A DNA stretch of 64,000 nucleotides. Origin: Saussurea involucrata (Eukaryota; Streptophyta; Magnoliopsida; Asterales; Asteraceae). The first letter of the stretch is position 1. Each line of letters opens with the position of its first letter. Shown piece after piece: positions 34,422 to 46,373 of the stretch. Made by a program: the position numbers and the translations under genes. The stretch covers positions 33,095,001 through 33,159,000 of the forward strand of contig CM066314.1 of assembly GCA_033807775.1 (NCBI GenBank), written 5' to 3'. A model generated the notes under the pieces. The model saw nothing but the letters and a program-made list of their open reading frames with translations, made no database searches and was not told the origin of the DNA.

Positions 34422-34617
34422 ATACCTTTCTCGGCCTTTTGGCTAAGATCAAGTGTAGTATCTGTTCTTATCAGTTTAATATCTGATATGTAGGCCATCG
34501 GCCTACTCGATATTAATCTTATTTTTATTGGGGAAAGGCCTGTCACAATAGCTTGCTATTGGGGTCTTTGAGAGTCGCCTTGGTGTTGCACTATTTCCTT
34601 GGCGTGGCTCACCCCTC
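34422..34617 (+). ncRNA. U2: U2 spliceosomal snRNA
   Basis: Full-length plant U2 of about 196 nt. U2 pairs with the intron branch site in the spliceosome, in the nucleus. Visible parts: 5' end ATACCTTTCTCGG; stem I GGCC-TTTT-GGC; branch-site pairing region GTGTAGTATCTG; conserved TATCAGTTTAATATCTGATA stem IIa; stem IIb GTAGGCC-AT-CGGCCTAC; U-rich Sm-type site TTATTTTTATTGGGG; 3' stems III and IV with AGCTTGCTATTGGGGTC and TTGCACTA. The last bases (ACCCCTCC) set the 3' end to within a few bases. Promoter elements are intact, so the gene is probably active. A few positions in stems III/IV differ from the sequence I expect, so it could be a minor variant. Confidence 0.93.
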
Positions 34618-35011
34618 CGATCTTAGTTCATTAAATTATTTGTTCCTTGAATTCTTAGGCTTACTGCTGATTTTGAAAACACCTTCAAGTAAATGAAGGT
34701 TATTACCAAGTTCCACTCATTATTCTTAATTTAGAACCACTGCCATTAATTAATTAATTATTGCTTTTAACACTGATTGATTGGAGGACCATACTACTAG
34801 TTGATGGTGTCGCAAATACCAAGTAACTGATATGTCATATTGCCTCTAAAACACAACGAATTGTGATACAATAATTAATCTAACAATTCGAACCAGATTT
34901 GCATAAATAATAAAATTAACTGACCGTGACTGTGACTGTGACAATGACACCGCACGTACGACAAATAGCAAACAACCCGGTTTTTCATATGAACTCACCA
35001 AACACATAGAA
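34618..35011. other. Noncoding DNA after U2
   Basis: A TTAGTTCATTAAA stretch just after U2 may be the 3'-end processing signal (plant consensus AGTNNAA, imperfect). Otherwise no gene. Confidence 0.4.
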
Positions 35012-35190
35012 ATGGGTTGTTACTTCTTCGATCAGCTCTTGGATACATCAAACCGTTACACATCAAGTCCAAAAAAAAACAGGTGGTGCACATCGATCTT
35101 TACCAAGCCACTAGGGACCGACTGTTTTCAGTTGTTACTCGGCAAGTTGGGCACCTTCACGATCCAACTTAGATTGAGGGGGAGTGAATT
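35012..35190 (+). pseudogene. copia RNase H C-terminal scrap (copia-4)
   Basis: Encodes FTKPLG, then FQLLLGKLGTFTIQ, the end of a copia polyprotein, followed by a purine tract TTGAGGGGGAGT at about 35173-35184. Only about 40 codons are recognisable; upstream is unrelated. Confidence 0.65.
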
Positions 35191-35746
35191 AATTGAAGGA
35201 AATAAAATCCTTCCACATGCAATACGTAGTGGGTATTTTAGTAAATTAGCTGTTGATATATATATATATATTTTATATATTCATTCTTCCACTTCCACCT
35301 CAAGATTACACCCCCTATATATGATTCCACACCTCAAGAAAGAGAGAAAACCCCCCATCGTACTCCTCCGCTCTCTATCACCGTCATTGGCCCTGGCCAT
35401 TGATCTCCTATCTTTTTTTTTTATCAGTTTTGTTTTTTTTCAAGACTCATGTTTGGATAGGGGCCGCGCGTACGCATGCCCCCGATAACACAAATTATGA
35501 CGTAGGCTCGACCACTTGGGCCGACCTTAGGTTGGCACCCCTCCCAAGTGCAATGGAGATCACCAAACCTAAACCATGGGCCTCATTGATCACCCATTGA
35601 TCCCGTCCAGGTAAGTATGTATTAAGTGGTACAACACCCGTCTTAAATAGCTTTTTATTTTGACCCTAGGTTTAATTCTGACACCGATGTGGGATAATAA
35701 TGTGGGCTAATTGCCTTTTATTTTCATTCCAGCAACATCAAATCTT
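35185..35746 (+). repeat. Probable LTR remnant of copia-4 and flank
   Basis: Sequence after the purine tract begins TGAATTAATTGAAGG and includes TATATATATA at 35258 and a GGTATTTTAGTAAAT motif common in such LTRs. No convincing CA terminus or second LTR seen. Confidence 0.35.
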
Positions 35747-36223
35747 AGGTGGCGTTTGTTTTTTAAGTGTTGCTGAAGTCTGAAGTCTGATTTCATTTCT
35801 GATTTTTAAGTGGTGGTGCTGGAGTCTGAAATCTGAAAGAAAAAGATCAATTAATTTGCAATTTCCGTGGCTACTATACTATCGAGAAATGAAACAGTAA
35901 AAGTAAGAGTCAAACTAAGGGCTAAATTTTTATTTCATTATTTTTTCTTTTCAGGTTATATGTTGCGTCTAAAGGTAAGAGTCAAACTAAGGGCTAAACT
36001 ATTTTTTTTAATAAGCTTTTATAGAACTGAATCAGGCATAAGCTAAAAAGATGCAATAAAAATGTGTCGTATACTATATATGCATATATGTTTGTAATAT
36101 CTAGCAATACACATTTAGGTATCTACTCAAGTTAATCGGCCCAACTATGATGATTAAATCAAGGTTTGCATAAATGGAAATCACATGATACGAACCATAT
36201 GCAACGTTTGTTTCTAGTCCACC

Positions 36224-36261
<38 letters not shown>

Positions 36262-36786
36262 CATGAAGCAATAACAAAACTAAGATTAAGGGGATCTAAT
36301 AGCTATTAAACCATTATGATATGCAATGGATTCAATATAAAAGCAGTCTCAAATGTGTATTTATCAAATACCCCCATGCTTAATTCATTGTTCATCGATG
36401 ACAATGACTTAGGCTAGCATGTAACGGCTAAAAGAATACACTGGCCATTTCAACAAACATAGCATTTCTTCAACTCAAGATATATTACGCTCCACATGGA
36501 TTATATATTACGCTCCACATGGATTATCAGTCATCATTCTTCTTTTGTTTCTTTATTTGTTTGTTTCATCCCTCGATCATCGATGCTCACTTCAATTGAC
36601 GTATTTAAGTTGAATTTTTTAGGGATAAATAGACAATTATATTTAGACGTTTGTCAGTTTACAAAAACAAATACTCTTATTGATTCAGATTTTGGACATT
36701 AGCACCACCTCTTAAAAATCTTAACTGAAATAAGACTTCAGACTTCAACATCTCTTAAAAATAAACGCCCCCTAACTCAATCTCTG
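35747..36786. mobile_element. Possible hAT-type MITE or pair of fragments
   Basis: TAGGTGGCGTTTGTTTTTTAAG on the left and CTTAAAAATAAACGCCCCCTA on the right are inverted matches, and both have AGTCTGAAGTCTG/CTTCAGACTTC just inside. The 1-kb interior has an ordinary (CT)n(AT)n run at 36222-36260 and no ORF. I see no clear 8-bp duplication, so the ends could be from separate insertions. Confidence 0.35.
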
Positions 36787-37559
36787 TTTCATCAATCTCT
36801 ATGTCATTAGAAGTTAAACAATATGTGAATGAATCTATGTTTCATCAAACCACAATTACCAAATCATAAACCATGATTTCAAGATTTGTTAATGTGTTTC
36901 TATGAGCTGAATTGAAAAAAAAATCATCAAAACCCAGGGAATACAAAATACCCAATCGAGTTACTTGGTTAATGTTATGAACATCTCCAGTTAGATCGTA
37001 CAATGAATGTATTTAGGGATTTTGAGTTTACCAACAAGAAATCGAGTAGTTTACTGTCCGTTATTCGTTAAGGAGCAATGAAGATGCATGGTGAAAAATT
37101 CGAGAAGTATGGGAGGGGTGAGCGTCTGATAAACTCAACCAATCTGAAAAAATATGGTAACCTATATCCTTAAACATTTTCGTTTTACGTGTTAATTTTT
37201 GACGAAATATCCGTAGGAAATCCGTCGGAAACTTCCCCAATTTTTTTAAATAATCTGAATTTTCGACTTATTTTACAATTATTAAAAATTTAACTGCATT
37301 TTCAGTGGATTTTAACATTAGTTAAACTTTTATTTTTTTAATACATTCGGTGAATATCCAACGGAAATTTGTATGTATACTTACTTTTATAGATGTATGT
37401 GTAATGTATCTAGATATGTATATAATTTTCATATAGGCAGATAAATAAATCTATTCATTACAAACATATATGCATATATAGTATACGTACATTCAAGGAT
37501 GAAAATGTAATCTGTAGGTACTTTCTGAAAGGTTTTCACTAAACTGAATCGCAAAAACA
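36787..37559. repeat. Flanking repeat block, copy beside copia-3
   Basis: Matches 18890-19480 and 53080-53842. Here the hAT-like element is absent: TTTCTGAAAGGTTTTC at 37525-37540 is the empty target. Confidence 0.7.
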
Positions 37560-38430
37560 ATTTTTTTATATATATGTATGCGGTGGACTTTAGTGGCTAT
37601 TAATGACTTGTAACGGGTTTTGGTGGGTCGTATGGACTCGGGGAATGTTAATGTACCTTATTGAGTCTTCATGTGTTTTAGTGGTTCTTAATTAACTATA
37701 TTGGAGTTCATAGGTTTAAGTGGCTCGTAACGAACTTGATGGGCTTTAGTGGCTCTTAACAAACTTGATCCGCATTGATGGCTCCCATCTGACTCAGTGA
37801 CTGTTATTGGACCTCACTGCATTCATGAGTTTTGGTGACTCTTAATGACCTGTATTGGGCTATTGTAGATGGTTCTTAATGAACTGTATTGGGCCTTGAT
37901 GGTTTGTATTAAACTAACAAGTTGTTAGTGATCAATATTGGGCCTTCACGGGCATAAGTGTCGCTTAATGAAATATATTCGGCTTTGATGGTTTATAGTG
38001 TCTCTTAATGAGCTAATGAGCCTAGATGGGTCGTATTGGACTTAGTGGCTATTAATGAACTATATTGGACCTTTCATGGCTATTAATGAACTATATTGGA
38101 CCTTTCATGGGTTTACGTGACACATATTGAAATTATTGGGCCTTCATGGGATAAAGTGGCACTTACTAAAATGTATTTGGCCTTCATAGGCTTTACTTAC
38201 TCTTAATGAACCAGTGTAATGTATCTGACTCGATTATTGTTAATGAACCTCTCTAGTCTATAGGCATCCATGGGCTTCCGTGACTCTTAATAGGGCATGG
38301 TGGGCGGTTCTTAATGAACTGTATTGGGACTTGATGCCTCGTAATAGACTCGATGGTTGTTAATAAACTGCATCGGGACTGTACGAATTTAAAGTGACGT
38401 TAAAAGAATTGTAGTGGACCTTGATGGGTT
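37560..38430. repeat. Degenerate ~40-bp minisatellite, copy 2
   Basis: Same array as 22380-23280, with local duplications (for example CTATTAATGAACTATATTGG doubled near 38045-38105) and losses. Confidence 0.75.
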
Positions 38431-38461
38431 ACAATAATTCTTAATAAAAATCTATAAATTA

Positions 38462-38587
38462 CAATCATCTCTCGCTTAAATATGCTTCGGGTTTTCAAAC
38501 CCGCACCCCAAGCCCGAGCCCCAAGCCCGCAGCCCCCGCAGCGCTGCCCGCAGCCGAGCCCGAGGCGGTGCGGATGGCCTAACAACA
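38462..38587. repeat. GC-rich insertion
   Basis: About 125 bp, dominated by GCCCGAGCCC/CCCGCAGCC motifs, absent from the other copies of this block (62270-62300). The right edge GCGGATGGCCTAA resembles an hAT end; no clear partner terminus. Confidence 0.5.
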
Positions 38588-38788
38588 AGTTTTATTACTT
38601 TTGACCCTCTATGTTCCACAAAATAAATTTTATGCTTTTCATCATACGATAAAAAAACCCTCTACCCACTTCAAATCTTAACTATAAACCGTAAGATTCT
38701 CATAATTCACGATTGATTTTTTCCAATCATCTCCCGCTTAAATCTGTTATTTTTGTAGATTTTCGTTGATTTCTTTTCTCTCTTGATT
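38588..38788. other. Spacer up to copia-3
   Basis: Noncoding, ends CTCTTGATT at the copia-3 LTR. Continues at 52453 with GTATGCAA, so the uninterrupted site is CTCTTGATTGTATGC, as at 23520 and 62493. No target duplication is visible. Confidence 0.6.
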
Positions 38789-39212
38789 TGTTCAAACTTG
38801 TAACATCATCTTATTTAACAAACTAATGTAAGGAATACACAAAAACCTTCAAGGGATCTGAAGGTGATGAACAAACCCTAACTAGATATGAATAAACCCT
38901 AAATCTAGAAAGAAGTAAAACGAAAGAGAAACTCAAATATTGAAAAGAGTAAAAATGATTCGTGTTAAGTAAAAAGAACGGTGATCTCCACATTATATAC
39001 TTCAGCAGCAATCTTCACATTTAGTCCTTCTAGACTCCTCAATCTTGCTCCGCTAACCTTGGTGTTTCACGAGTAGTGAAGCGCAGTCCAATACTTTGAG
39101 AGTTTCCTAACTTTAGTCCCTGAACATTTCATAAACAACAAAACCAAATACTTTAAGTTAGTGGTATGTCAAGATTGGTATAAACAAAGGAACAAACCTT
39201 TACCTTTTAACA
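38789..39212 (-). repeat. 3' LTR of copia-3
   Basis: TGTTCAAACTTG...CCTTTTAACA, 424 bp, same as 52029-52452 apart from scattered changes. On the - strand it is preceded by the purine-rich GATTAAGGGAAGG tract (39213-39230). Confidence 0.9.
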
Positions 39213-39219
39213 CCTTCCC

Positions 39220-42018
39220 TTAATCTTGACATCTGAACAAATCCAATAATTTTAATTTTCCACAAAGATAGTTATGTTGACTTATACCAAGTGACTTAGT
39301 GAATATATCTGCTGGATTTTCTGTTGAAGCTACTTTAACAGTTTTCAATATTCCAGAAGCTACTTTGTTTCTCACTTGGTGTACATTAATTTCAATATGC
39401 TTTGTTCTTTCATGGAAAACTGGGTTATTCGCAATTTGAATAGCAGACTTGTTATCACAATATATATTTACTGGAAGCAAATTTTTAATTTTCAAATCTG
39501 CCAAAATTTCTAAAACCCAAATAATTTCGCAGAGTGCAGAGGCCATTACCCTGTACTCTGATTCTGCAGAAGAGCGTGAAACAGTAGTTTGTTTCTTGCT
39601 CTTCCACGAAATCATGTTGTTTCCCAAAAACAGACAATACCCAGTGACTGACTGTCGTGTCGTAACACACTTTCCCCAGTCAGCATCAACATAGACATTT
39701 AATTTAAAATCTGTAGATGCAGAGAAGTTAACTCCTTTACCAGGTGATAATTTCAAATATCGTAATACCCTAAGAGCTAACTTCAAATGAGACAACCTAG
39801 GTGAGTGCATAAACTGACTTAAACAGTGTACAACAAATGCAATATCTGGTCTAGTAGCCAAAAGATATATTAACATTCCTACTAGTCTTTGAAAAGCAGT
39901 AAAATCCTTTAAGGGAGGATCTTTGGAGTCTAGACCCAAAGAGTCAGTGACAACTAAGTTCATGTCCATTGGTGTTCATATAGGTTTAACCCCTAGATAA
40001 CCAAAATCACTTAATAATTCAAAGCAATATTTTCTTTGAGACATGCAAATTCCTTTTTCAGTCCTCAAAATTTCAATTCCCAAAAGGAATTTTAACTCAC
40101 CCAAATCTTTTATTTTAAAACTAGATTGCAAATGTTCCTTGACTTTCTTAATTTCAGACAAGTCATTTCCAGTAAGAACAATGTCATCAACATAAACTAA
40201 AATAATTAAAAATACAGAATTAACACTTTTAGTAAAGAGTGAGTAATCACTAGAACATTGCACAAAACCATTCTCAACAAGACATGAAGACACTTTTTCA
40301 TACCACTGTCGTGGAGCCTGTTTTAAACCATAGAGAGATTTTACTAATTTACAAACTCTTCCATCATTTGGTGTAAAATATCCAGGAGGTAATGACATAT
40401 ACACTTCTTCATTAAGATCACCATATAAAAAAGCATTATTTATATCAAGTTGGCACAATGGCCACTTATTTTGCACAGCCAAGGCAATAACACAACGGAC
40501 TGTTACCATTTTAACTACTGGAGAGAAGGTCTCTTCATAGTCTAGACCTTCCCTTTGTGAATAGCCCTTTGCAACTAACCTGGCCTTATATCTCTCTATT
40601 TCTCCACTTGATTTGTACTTTATTTTGTAAACCCATTTACAGCCAATAGGCTTACGACCAGGAGGCAAATCTGTTAGAACCCATGTATTGTTTCTATACA
40701 GAGCCTCCATCTCTTCGTTCATTGCAATGATCCAATTTTCGTCTTTACTAGCCTCGTAAAAAATTTCAGGTTCTACAGCCTTATTTAAGGTTGAAACAAA
40801 ACAAAAGTTTTCCTGACTATGACTAGCATAGTTGACTACTTTTTCAAGACCATATTTTACTTTACCCTCAACAACATAGTCACTGAATCGTCGTGGCAAG
40901 TTCGAAGGACGACTAGATTTTCTAACTAAAGTATTTGTATTTGGCTCAGAAGTATTTCCCTCATAAGGGGAGATCACGTTTACATCATGATGTTGAATAC
41001 GTAAGGGACTAAACTCAGCCTCCCCATGATCATTTGCAGTCATACTAGTACTGCCAGGATCACTAGATCCAGTAGCCCTATCTACAGTAGGACCAGGATC
41101 ACTAGACCCGGTAGCTCTATCCTGACCACTCAAATAATCATGGTTCCTTTTATTATTGTTTTCAGAAGTATTAACATTTAAATTTTCTTGAGCACTCTCC
41201 CTATTATCATCATCAGGTGGATCAAGATTGAAATCATTAGTTTGAACAAAAATGGAATCGAAAAAATTTAAAGTATTCAAATCACTAGAACCAGAATCTT
41301 GTTTGGTTGCACGCATTTTGAATGGAAAGATGGTTTCGTAAAACTTTACATCTCTAGAAATAAAAATTTGTTTTGAATCAAGACTATATAATCTATATCC
41401 TTTCTTGGAATTAGAATAGCCAAGCAAAACGCATTTTTCACTTCTAGAAGAGAATTTGTCAGTGTTATTATGTTTAATAGCAAAACATAAGCATCCAAAA
41501 TTCCTTAAATGAGTTAAAACAGGTGCAAATAAACAAGCTCGTAGGGAGATTTCCCATTCAGAACTGAAGAGGGAGTTCTGTTTATGAGATATGTGGCAGT
41601 GAGTATACACTCACTCCACATATTTAATGGGACTTCTCCTTGAAACATGAGTGCCCTAGCAACATTGAGTAAATGACGATGCTTGTGTTCTACAACCCCA
41701 TTTTGTTGGGGTGTGTATACGTAAGACGTTTGATGCACATTTCCATTTTTCCTAAAGAACTCACCTAACATATTATTTTTAAATTCAGACCCGTTATCGC
41801 TTCTGAACACCTTTACACGTTTTCCAAATTGAGTGATTAGCAAGCTGTGAAAATCCACAATATTGTCATAAATTTTCATTTTTATGCTTTAACAAAAAAA
41901 TCCACACAGATCAAGTAAAATCATCAACTATAGTTAGAAAATACTTGTACCCTTCTCTACTTGCCAAACGATAAGGACCCCATAAGTCGATGTGAACCAA
42001 ATCACAAAGACTCTTAGT
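39220..42018 (-). pseudogene. copia-3 pol: integrase, RT, RNase H
   Basis: Integrase starts near 42018 with LCDLVHIDLWGPY...FLTIVDDFT, then (41879-41514) FRSDNGSEF and YTPQQNGVVEHKHRHLL. After a frame change comes the C-terminal domain (LRNFGCLCFA, KCVLLGYSNSKKGYRLY). RT (about 40730-39980) has CKWVYKIKYK, KARLVAKGYSQ, CQLDINNAFLYGD, SLYGLKQAPRQW and YVDDIVLTGND. RNase H has YVDADWGKC, SSAESEYR and YCDNKSAI, ending near 39220. Defects: an early stop in integrase after VDDFT, a frameshift between 41610 and 41514, and an in-frame TGA at 39976-39978. RT itself is open and keeps its catalytic Asp residues. Confidence 0.93.
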
Positions 42019-42023
42019 GGTAT
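42019..42023. repeat. Target-site duplication of copia-2
   Basis: GGTAT next to the 3' LTR of copia-2. The partner copy is not in copy B (deleted) but is in copy A at 14801-14805, 27 kb away. Confidence 0.85.
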
Positions 42024-42304
42024 TGTGAGTCTCAGAATCGTACACCGAATAATGTAGAAATCAATATGTAAGAACAATGGTTATGATTTCAACTGGTCAT
42101 CCAATTTGCTTTCAATAATCAAAGAGTTTACAATTAAGAGTAGGAAAGCTAAAATGACAACTAGCCTAAAACAAAGGCTAAACAAACATTATATATGGCG
42201 GGCCCGTGGTTAACAAGCCCACGACCCGTTCACTAACTAGGCTCAAAATAAAGAAATACAAACAAGCCCTTGAACTTCTATACAATCAAAGATTGACCCT
42301 AACA
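42024..42304 (-). repeat. 3' LTR of copia-2
   Basis: 281 bp. On + it starts TGTGAGTCTCAG and ends TTGACCCTAACA. On the - strand the interior side has CAAAGGGGGAGAT, a perfect-looking polypurine tract (42305-42317). Short for a Sirevirus LTR. Confidence 0.85.
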
Positions 42305-42319
42305 ATCTCCCCCTTTGTA

Positions 42320-45300
42320 TTGATGTTCGAGTTCGCGCCAGTTGTAGACATATATTTTACGGAGCGCAAAGTGTACCTCGAACATTCGGATAGCACAACG
42401 ATAGTCGATGCTTTCTTCAACCATTTCTAAGGCTTTTCGAGCGGTTGTCTCATTCGAATTGGGAACATATGAAAGCCTTTGATTTTCTGATTCGTAAGAA
42501 ATGATGTTGCGAAGAGCATTTTGGACCTTGAAGAGCGTGCCGTCGCAGAATCTATCAACCTAACTGAAGCGAAGAAATTTCTTTTCATTCTGATCGTTGA
42601 TGTAGACAATCCCAAATTCTGGTTCCAGAAGCTTTTCGTTCTCGGGATACATCTTCAGTTCGGGCGCTATCAGATTCGGCTTTATCAGATTTACCTTCTT
42701 TGCTCTGTTCTCGATTGCCATTTGGAAATCCGTGAGATAGGACATCATGATGGTACGGACTAGGAATCAACGAACAGCTTGGAGCGCTTTGGTTACATGA
42801 AGCAGTCAGATGGTTCTGGTTCGGAGGTCTTTCAGTATAGCATAGAAGTCGAACGGTCGGAGATTCTTGAAGTCAGCTTCGGAAAAAATCCATTCATTTC
42901 CGTCTTCTCGTCAGACGGTGAAGATGGGAAACAAAACTTTCAGAATTCTACCTGTTTGGATGTTGAGCACTTCGGTGATCTTGTGCTTTGTTCGGACTTG
43001 GCTAACTGGCAGACATCGCTTCATTGCGTTTATGTACTGGCTTTGGTATTCGGGGTTGGAACTATAAATACCAATGCAAAAAGTAGGCTCGATAGGGCGT
43101 AACCTGTAAACGAACAGCCTTTTCAGAGATTCCTCCAAGTGAGGAATAAATATTGTGATCTTCTCCCATGGGATTAGTTGCGGTGGAGAGGGAGAAAGAT
43201 CAAAAGCTGTCGGTTGCAGAGGAGATGTCAGAATTTCAGCAGATGTAGTATCAGGTCTTGTAGAAGTTTCGGCGGCTTGAGCAGAGTGAACGGGTGTACC
43301 ATACAGGTTTTAAAGCAGAAATTGGTCGTAGTCGACATTATCGTCTTCATCAGTAGGGAAGATCAGGTTTACCTGGAGATTTACGACACTGGCGGCTTTT
43401 TCATACCATGCATCTTCGGTCTCCGGGTCGATCTCAGTGTCTGGATCTATCAGATTGATAGTATACCTATCTGATGTATCAAAGGTGACCAATTCCTGTG
43501 ATGTTCCATCAGGCTTTTCAACAATCGGGTCTTCGTCATCAGAGATGTCCATATCCTGTACCATCTCGGTTAAAGGAAACTCGGCTTCGGGTCCGGTTTC
43601 GGTTGTAGTTGCCGCAGTTGAAGGTTCCGATTGTACCACAGTAGTTTCAGGGATGATTGGATCGGACTCGGACATGCGTATTCTCTTGTTCTCCCCCTCA
43701 CGGTGATCAGGGTCGTCTTGGTCATCGTGCCGATGCTTGAGTCCGCCAGCTTGACTCTTGCAGGTGTCTTCGAGTGTTCTGACCCTCTCGGACAGCGTTG
43801 TGAGTGCTTGTTGTACGTCCTTAAGAGTCGTGTCAAGCTGGTCCACTCGAGATGTAACGGATGACGAAGGAGCAGTGACTTGTGATTGTAGAACAGATAT
43901 CAGGTATGCTTCGGTAGAGGCGTCAGTTTTGGATTGTTGGAGCAGCTAAGCTAGAAGCATGGTCTTCAAGGTGTCCACTATATAGATAGGCTGAGCCAGA
44001 GCCGGTGGAGGTGTTGGTGCAATTTCAGGTTCAACCATCTTCTCTTTACCTTTGATCAGAGCCTTCAGTTTGTCGAGCTCGTTGGTAAAGCGCTGTTCCA
44101 TTGCCTCGCGGATAGCCTTTAGGGCGCTGCTCAGATATCCCTTTGACACAGAGTCAGGTAAAATAACATCGGGATCACTTAGATTACCCGTTGAGGTGTC
44201 TACCTTAGAGGCAGAGCCACCTACGTTCATGGTTGGCACAGGGGTAGCCGTGGTTGGATTTCCTTCCGATCCTCGGATTCCACTTAAAAGCGGAGATCCT
44301 ACGTAAGTTTCGATCGAGTCACGAAGAGCATCGAATTGGTGAGTCTCATCATGTGTCCTATCCGAAGAATGTTTAATAACAAGTGGCTCTAGACTCAATA
44401 GTGCACTCAAAGAAGTCGAGACCGGGGGTTGCTGGTCTCTTTCAATACCCGTACTCTCCGATTGAGAGACCGGTAGAAGTTGTGTTATGTCCCCGTGAGA
44501 AGTTGAAACACCCGTACTCTTAACACACCCCGCCCAGGAGCCCCTGTTGCCCGGGTCCTGCCACCTCTTGTCCTAGGACCCTCACGTCCCTCAGTTCTAT
44601 CTCCCTGGGGAGGTCCCTCCAACGCTGGTTGGACCATAGGAGCAGCTATCGCTCTCCTATATTCTACCACATTCGGTGCATTGGGGTCCGCGTATGCCAG
44701 TAGGGCGTCAGGTAGGGGCATGGCTATGGCGTTGGACGGGTTTCGAATCACCATGTATTGCAAGTGAAAAGGAGGACATACCGGATGGTTAAGACATCGC
44801 GGTATTGTTGGATTCGCATCCATGTGTTGTCGCACAGCCAAGGAAAGAAAGCGAGGATAGGGTAGGAACTTCTTTTGCTTCGACCCACTAATTTGTCGAA
44901 TAGCTTGCACCATTTTGCGCCAGATTATCATAGCACAGTCGACGTGTCTGTTGTAGCACACGGCATGGAATAAACGAAGGAAGTCGCTGGTGCACTGGTC
45001 TATTCCCTTCCATATGGATGAGAGACACCTGTTCAATATGGTGAACAAGGTGTACCAGATGGCCCCCAGATATTTGCGGTTGAACGCTGAAGGTCGATCA
45101 AGAGCGTGGTTGTAGCCGAGTGCGCGTACTTGTTCACACAGAGTTGCGTCATTGACCGCAGGGTTGAATCATTGATGTCCGCCGACGGTGGCTTCGGGTA
45201 GTGACAGTAGACGCCGGAAGGACTCAGGTGTGAGTGTGAAGGGGTGGTTGTCGATCTGCGCCGTGATTGTCTATGAATCGCCCGCCGTAATGACTTGGGC

Positions 45301-45570
45301 AGATAACCACACTTGATTCACATATAGTAGTGGAACGTCGGCTGTGGCAGTGAGGGCCTCACGGAGAGGGTGACCAAGTAAGATATCCACGATCACACGG
45401 TGTTGTGGTTGTGGTCGGAACTCAGCTGCGTCCAAATGATGGTTGTTGGCTTCTATCTCGATGTCGTGGTCAGGGGCGACCAAAGCATTATCAGCTGCTT
45501 CATCGATAAATTCTTCTTGAGGAGGAATTTTCTCGTCAGGATGTTGTTGTTGTTGTTCTTGATCCGCCAT
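42320..45570 (-). pseudogene. Third ORF (env-like position) of copia-2
   Basis: Starts ATG at 45570 (MADQEQQQQHPDEK, very acidic/Gln-rich). The first frame continues with stops to 44485 and contains a conserved block (FTILNRCLSS, DFLRLFHAVCYNRHVD, FLPYPRFLSL, NPTIPR). After frame changes follow low-complexity acidic parts (44410-43310) with a Leu-zipper-like segment (LDTTLKDVQQALTTLSERV). A C-terminal block reads NLIKPNLIAPELKMYP, FGIVYINDQNEKK and FCDGTLFKVQNAL. I recall similar proteins, often misnamed, from many daisy-family genome entries. Position after pol matches the env-like ORF of some Sireviruses, but I see no signal peptide or membrane segment. Function unknown. Confidence 0.6.
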
Positions 45571-45577
45571 AGAATAT

Positions 45578-46276
45578 CTGAAAAAGAATCTAAGTTAGTA
45601 AACAGGGTGAATAAACAAGTGTCGGCGCGTACCATTGCATTAAGTGGCTCAATCGTAGACAGATTGAGGACTGGCAATGAGGAAAATAGGTACCGGACTG
45701 ACAAACACAGGGGTGTCCGGACAAAACCATGGAATACAAAACTTTCCGGACATAATATGGTATCCGGACAAAGTGTATCCGGACATCAAATGATTCCGGA
45801 TGAGTTGAGAGTTTCCGGACAGTTTAGACATTCCGGACAAAATGGTTTCCGGATGAGATACAAGTTTACCGGACAACTAGGGTACCGGACACCTCAACTA
45901 TCCGGTAGTTGAACTTACCGGAAATCCTGAGGTTTCCGGACAACTAGGTTTCCGGATGTTGAGTGTTACCGGACAAATCGTTATCAACTTGATGGTTTCT
46001 GGACACTAAGAATGTTTCCGGACGACTTACGGATGGTGTGATTTCGCCCAAATACTCATGTAAACACACAACCAATGATCATAACAGAACGAATAGGAGT
46101 CTGGGTGCATCCTATATGTGTTGAATCGGTCAGAAACATCCTGGAATGGGTCGAACAAAGGCGACTTGAAATAAAGGTTCGGAAACCCGGATTTGTGCAA
46201 AACAGTGGATGTTTCGTGTGAATAAGTGTGTGAAACAGGACTACTAACTATCTAGCTGGATATGAGAAGCACATAC
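45578..46276 (-). other. Putative leader intron before ORF3
   Basis: On the - strand CCAG|GTATGT at 46277/46276 and TTCTTTTTCAG at 45588-45578 give a 699-nt intron with good plant borders, ending 8 nt before the ORF3 ATG. It would join a short exon (about 46370-46277) to the coding exon. The intron holds most of the CCGGA cluster. Not proven without transcripts. Confidence 0.5.
45691..46028. repeat. CCGGA motif cluster in leader intron
   Basis: Sixteen copies of CCGGA (mostly TTCCGGAC, TATCCGGAC or TACCGGAC) in about 340 bp, plus CCGGT and CTGGA variants, spaced about 15-25 bp apart. The sequence between copies is not conserved, so this is not a simple tandem repeat. Confidence 0.85.
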
Positions 46277-46373
46277 CTGGACCGAAAAATGATCGAGATT
46301 CGTGGATGGTAGGGTAGTCCGAACGAGAGAGAAAATGAGAGAGGTTTATGGTTTTTGTCGATGTTTCCGGATA

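Noticed and set aside
35012..35488. 158-codon ORF as a host gene
   Set aside because: Only the FTKPLG...LLGKLG part is recognisable, as the end of a copia polyprotein; the rest reads into LTR-like DNA.
38400..38588. 62-codon - strand ORF over the GC-rich island
   Set aside because: Arises from the GC-rich insertion; no recognisable domain.
42206..42430. 74-codon ORF (and 14702-14983)
   Set aside because: Starts in the copia-2 LTR; not conserved beyond it.
43437..43706. + strand ORFs in 43437-43949 and 44052-44306
   Set aside because: Mirror frames of the - strand ORF3; the - strand has the homologous blocks and the expected orientation.
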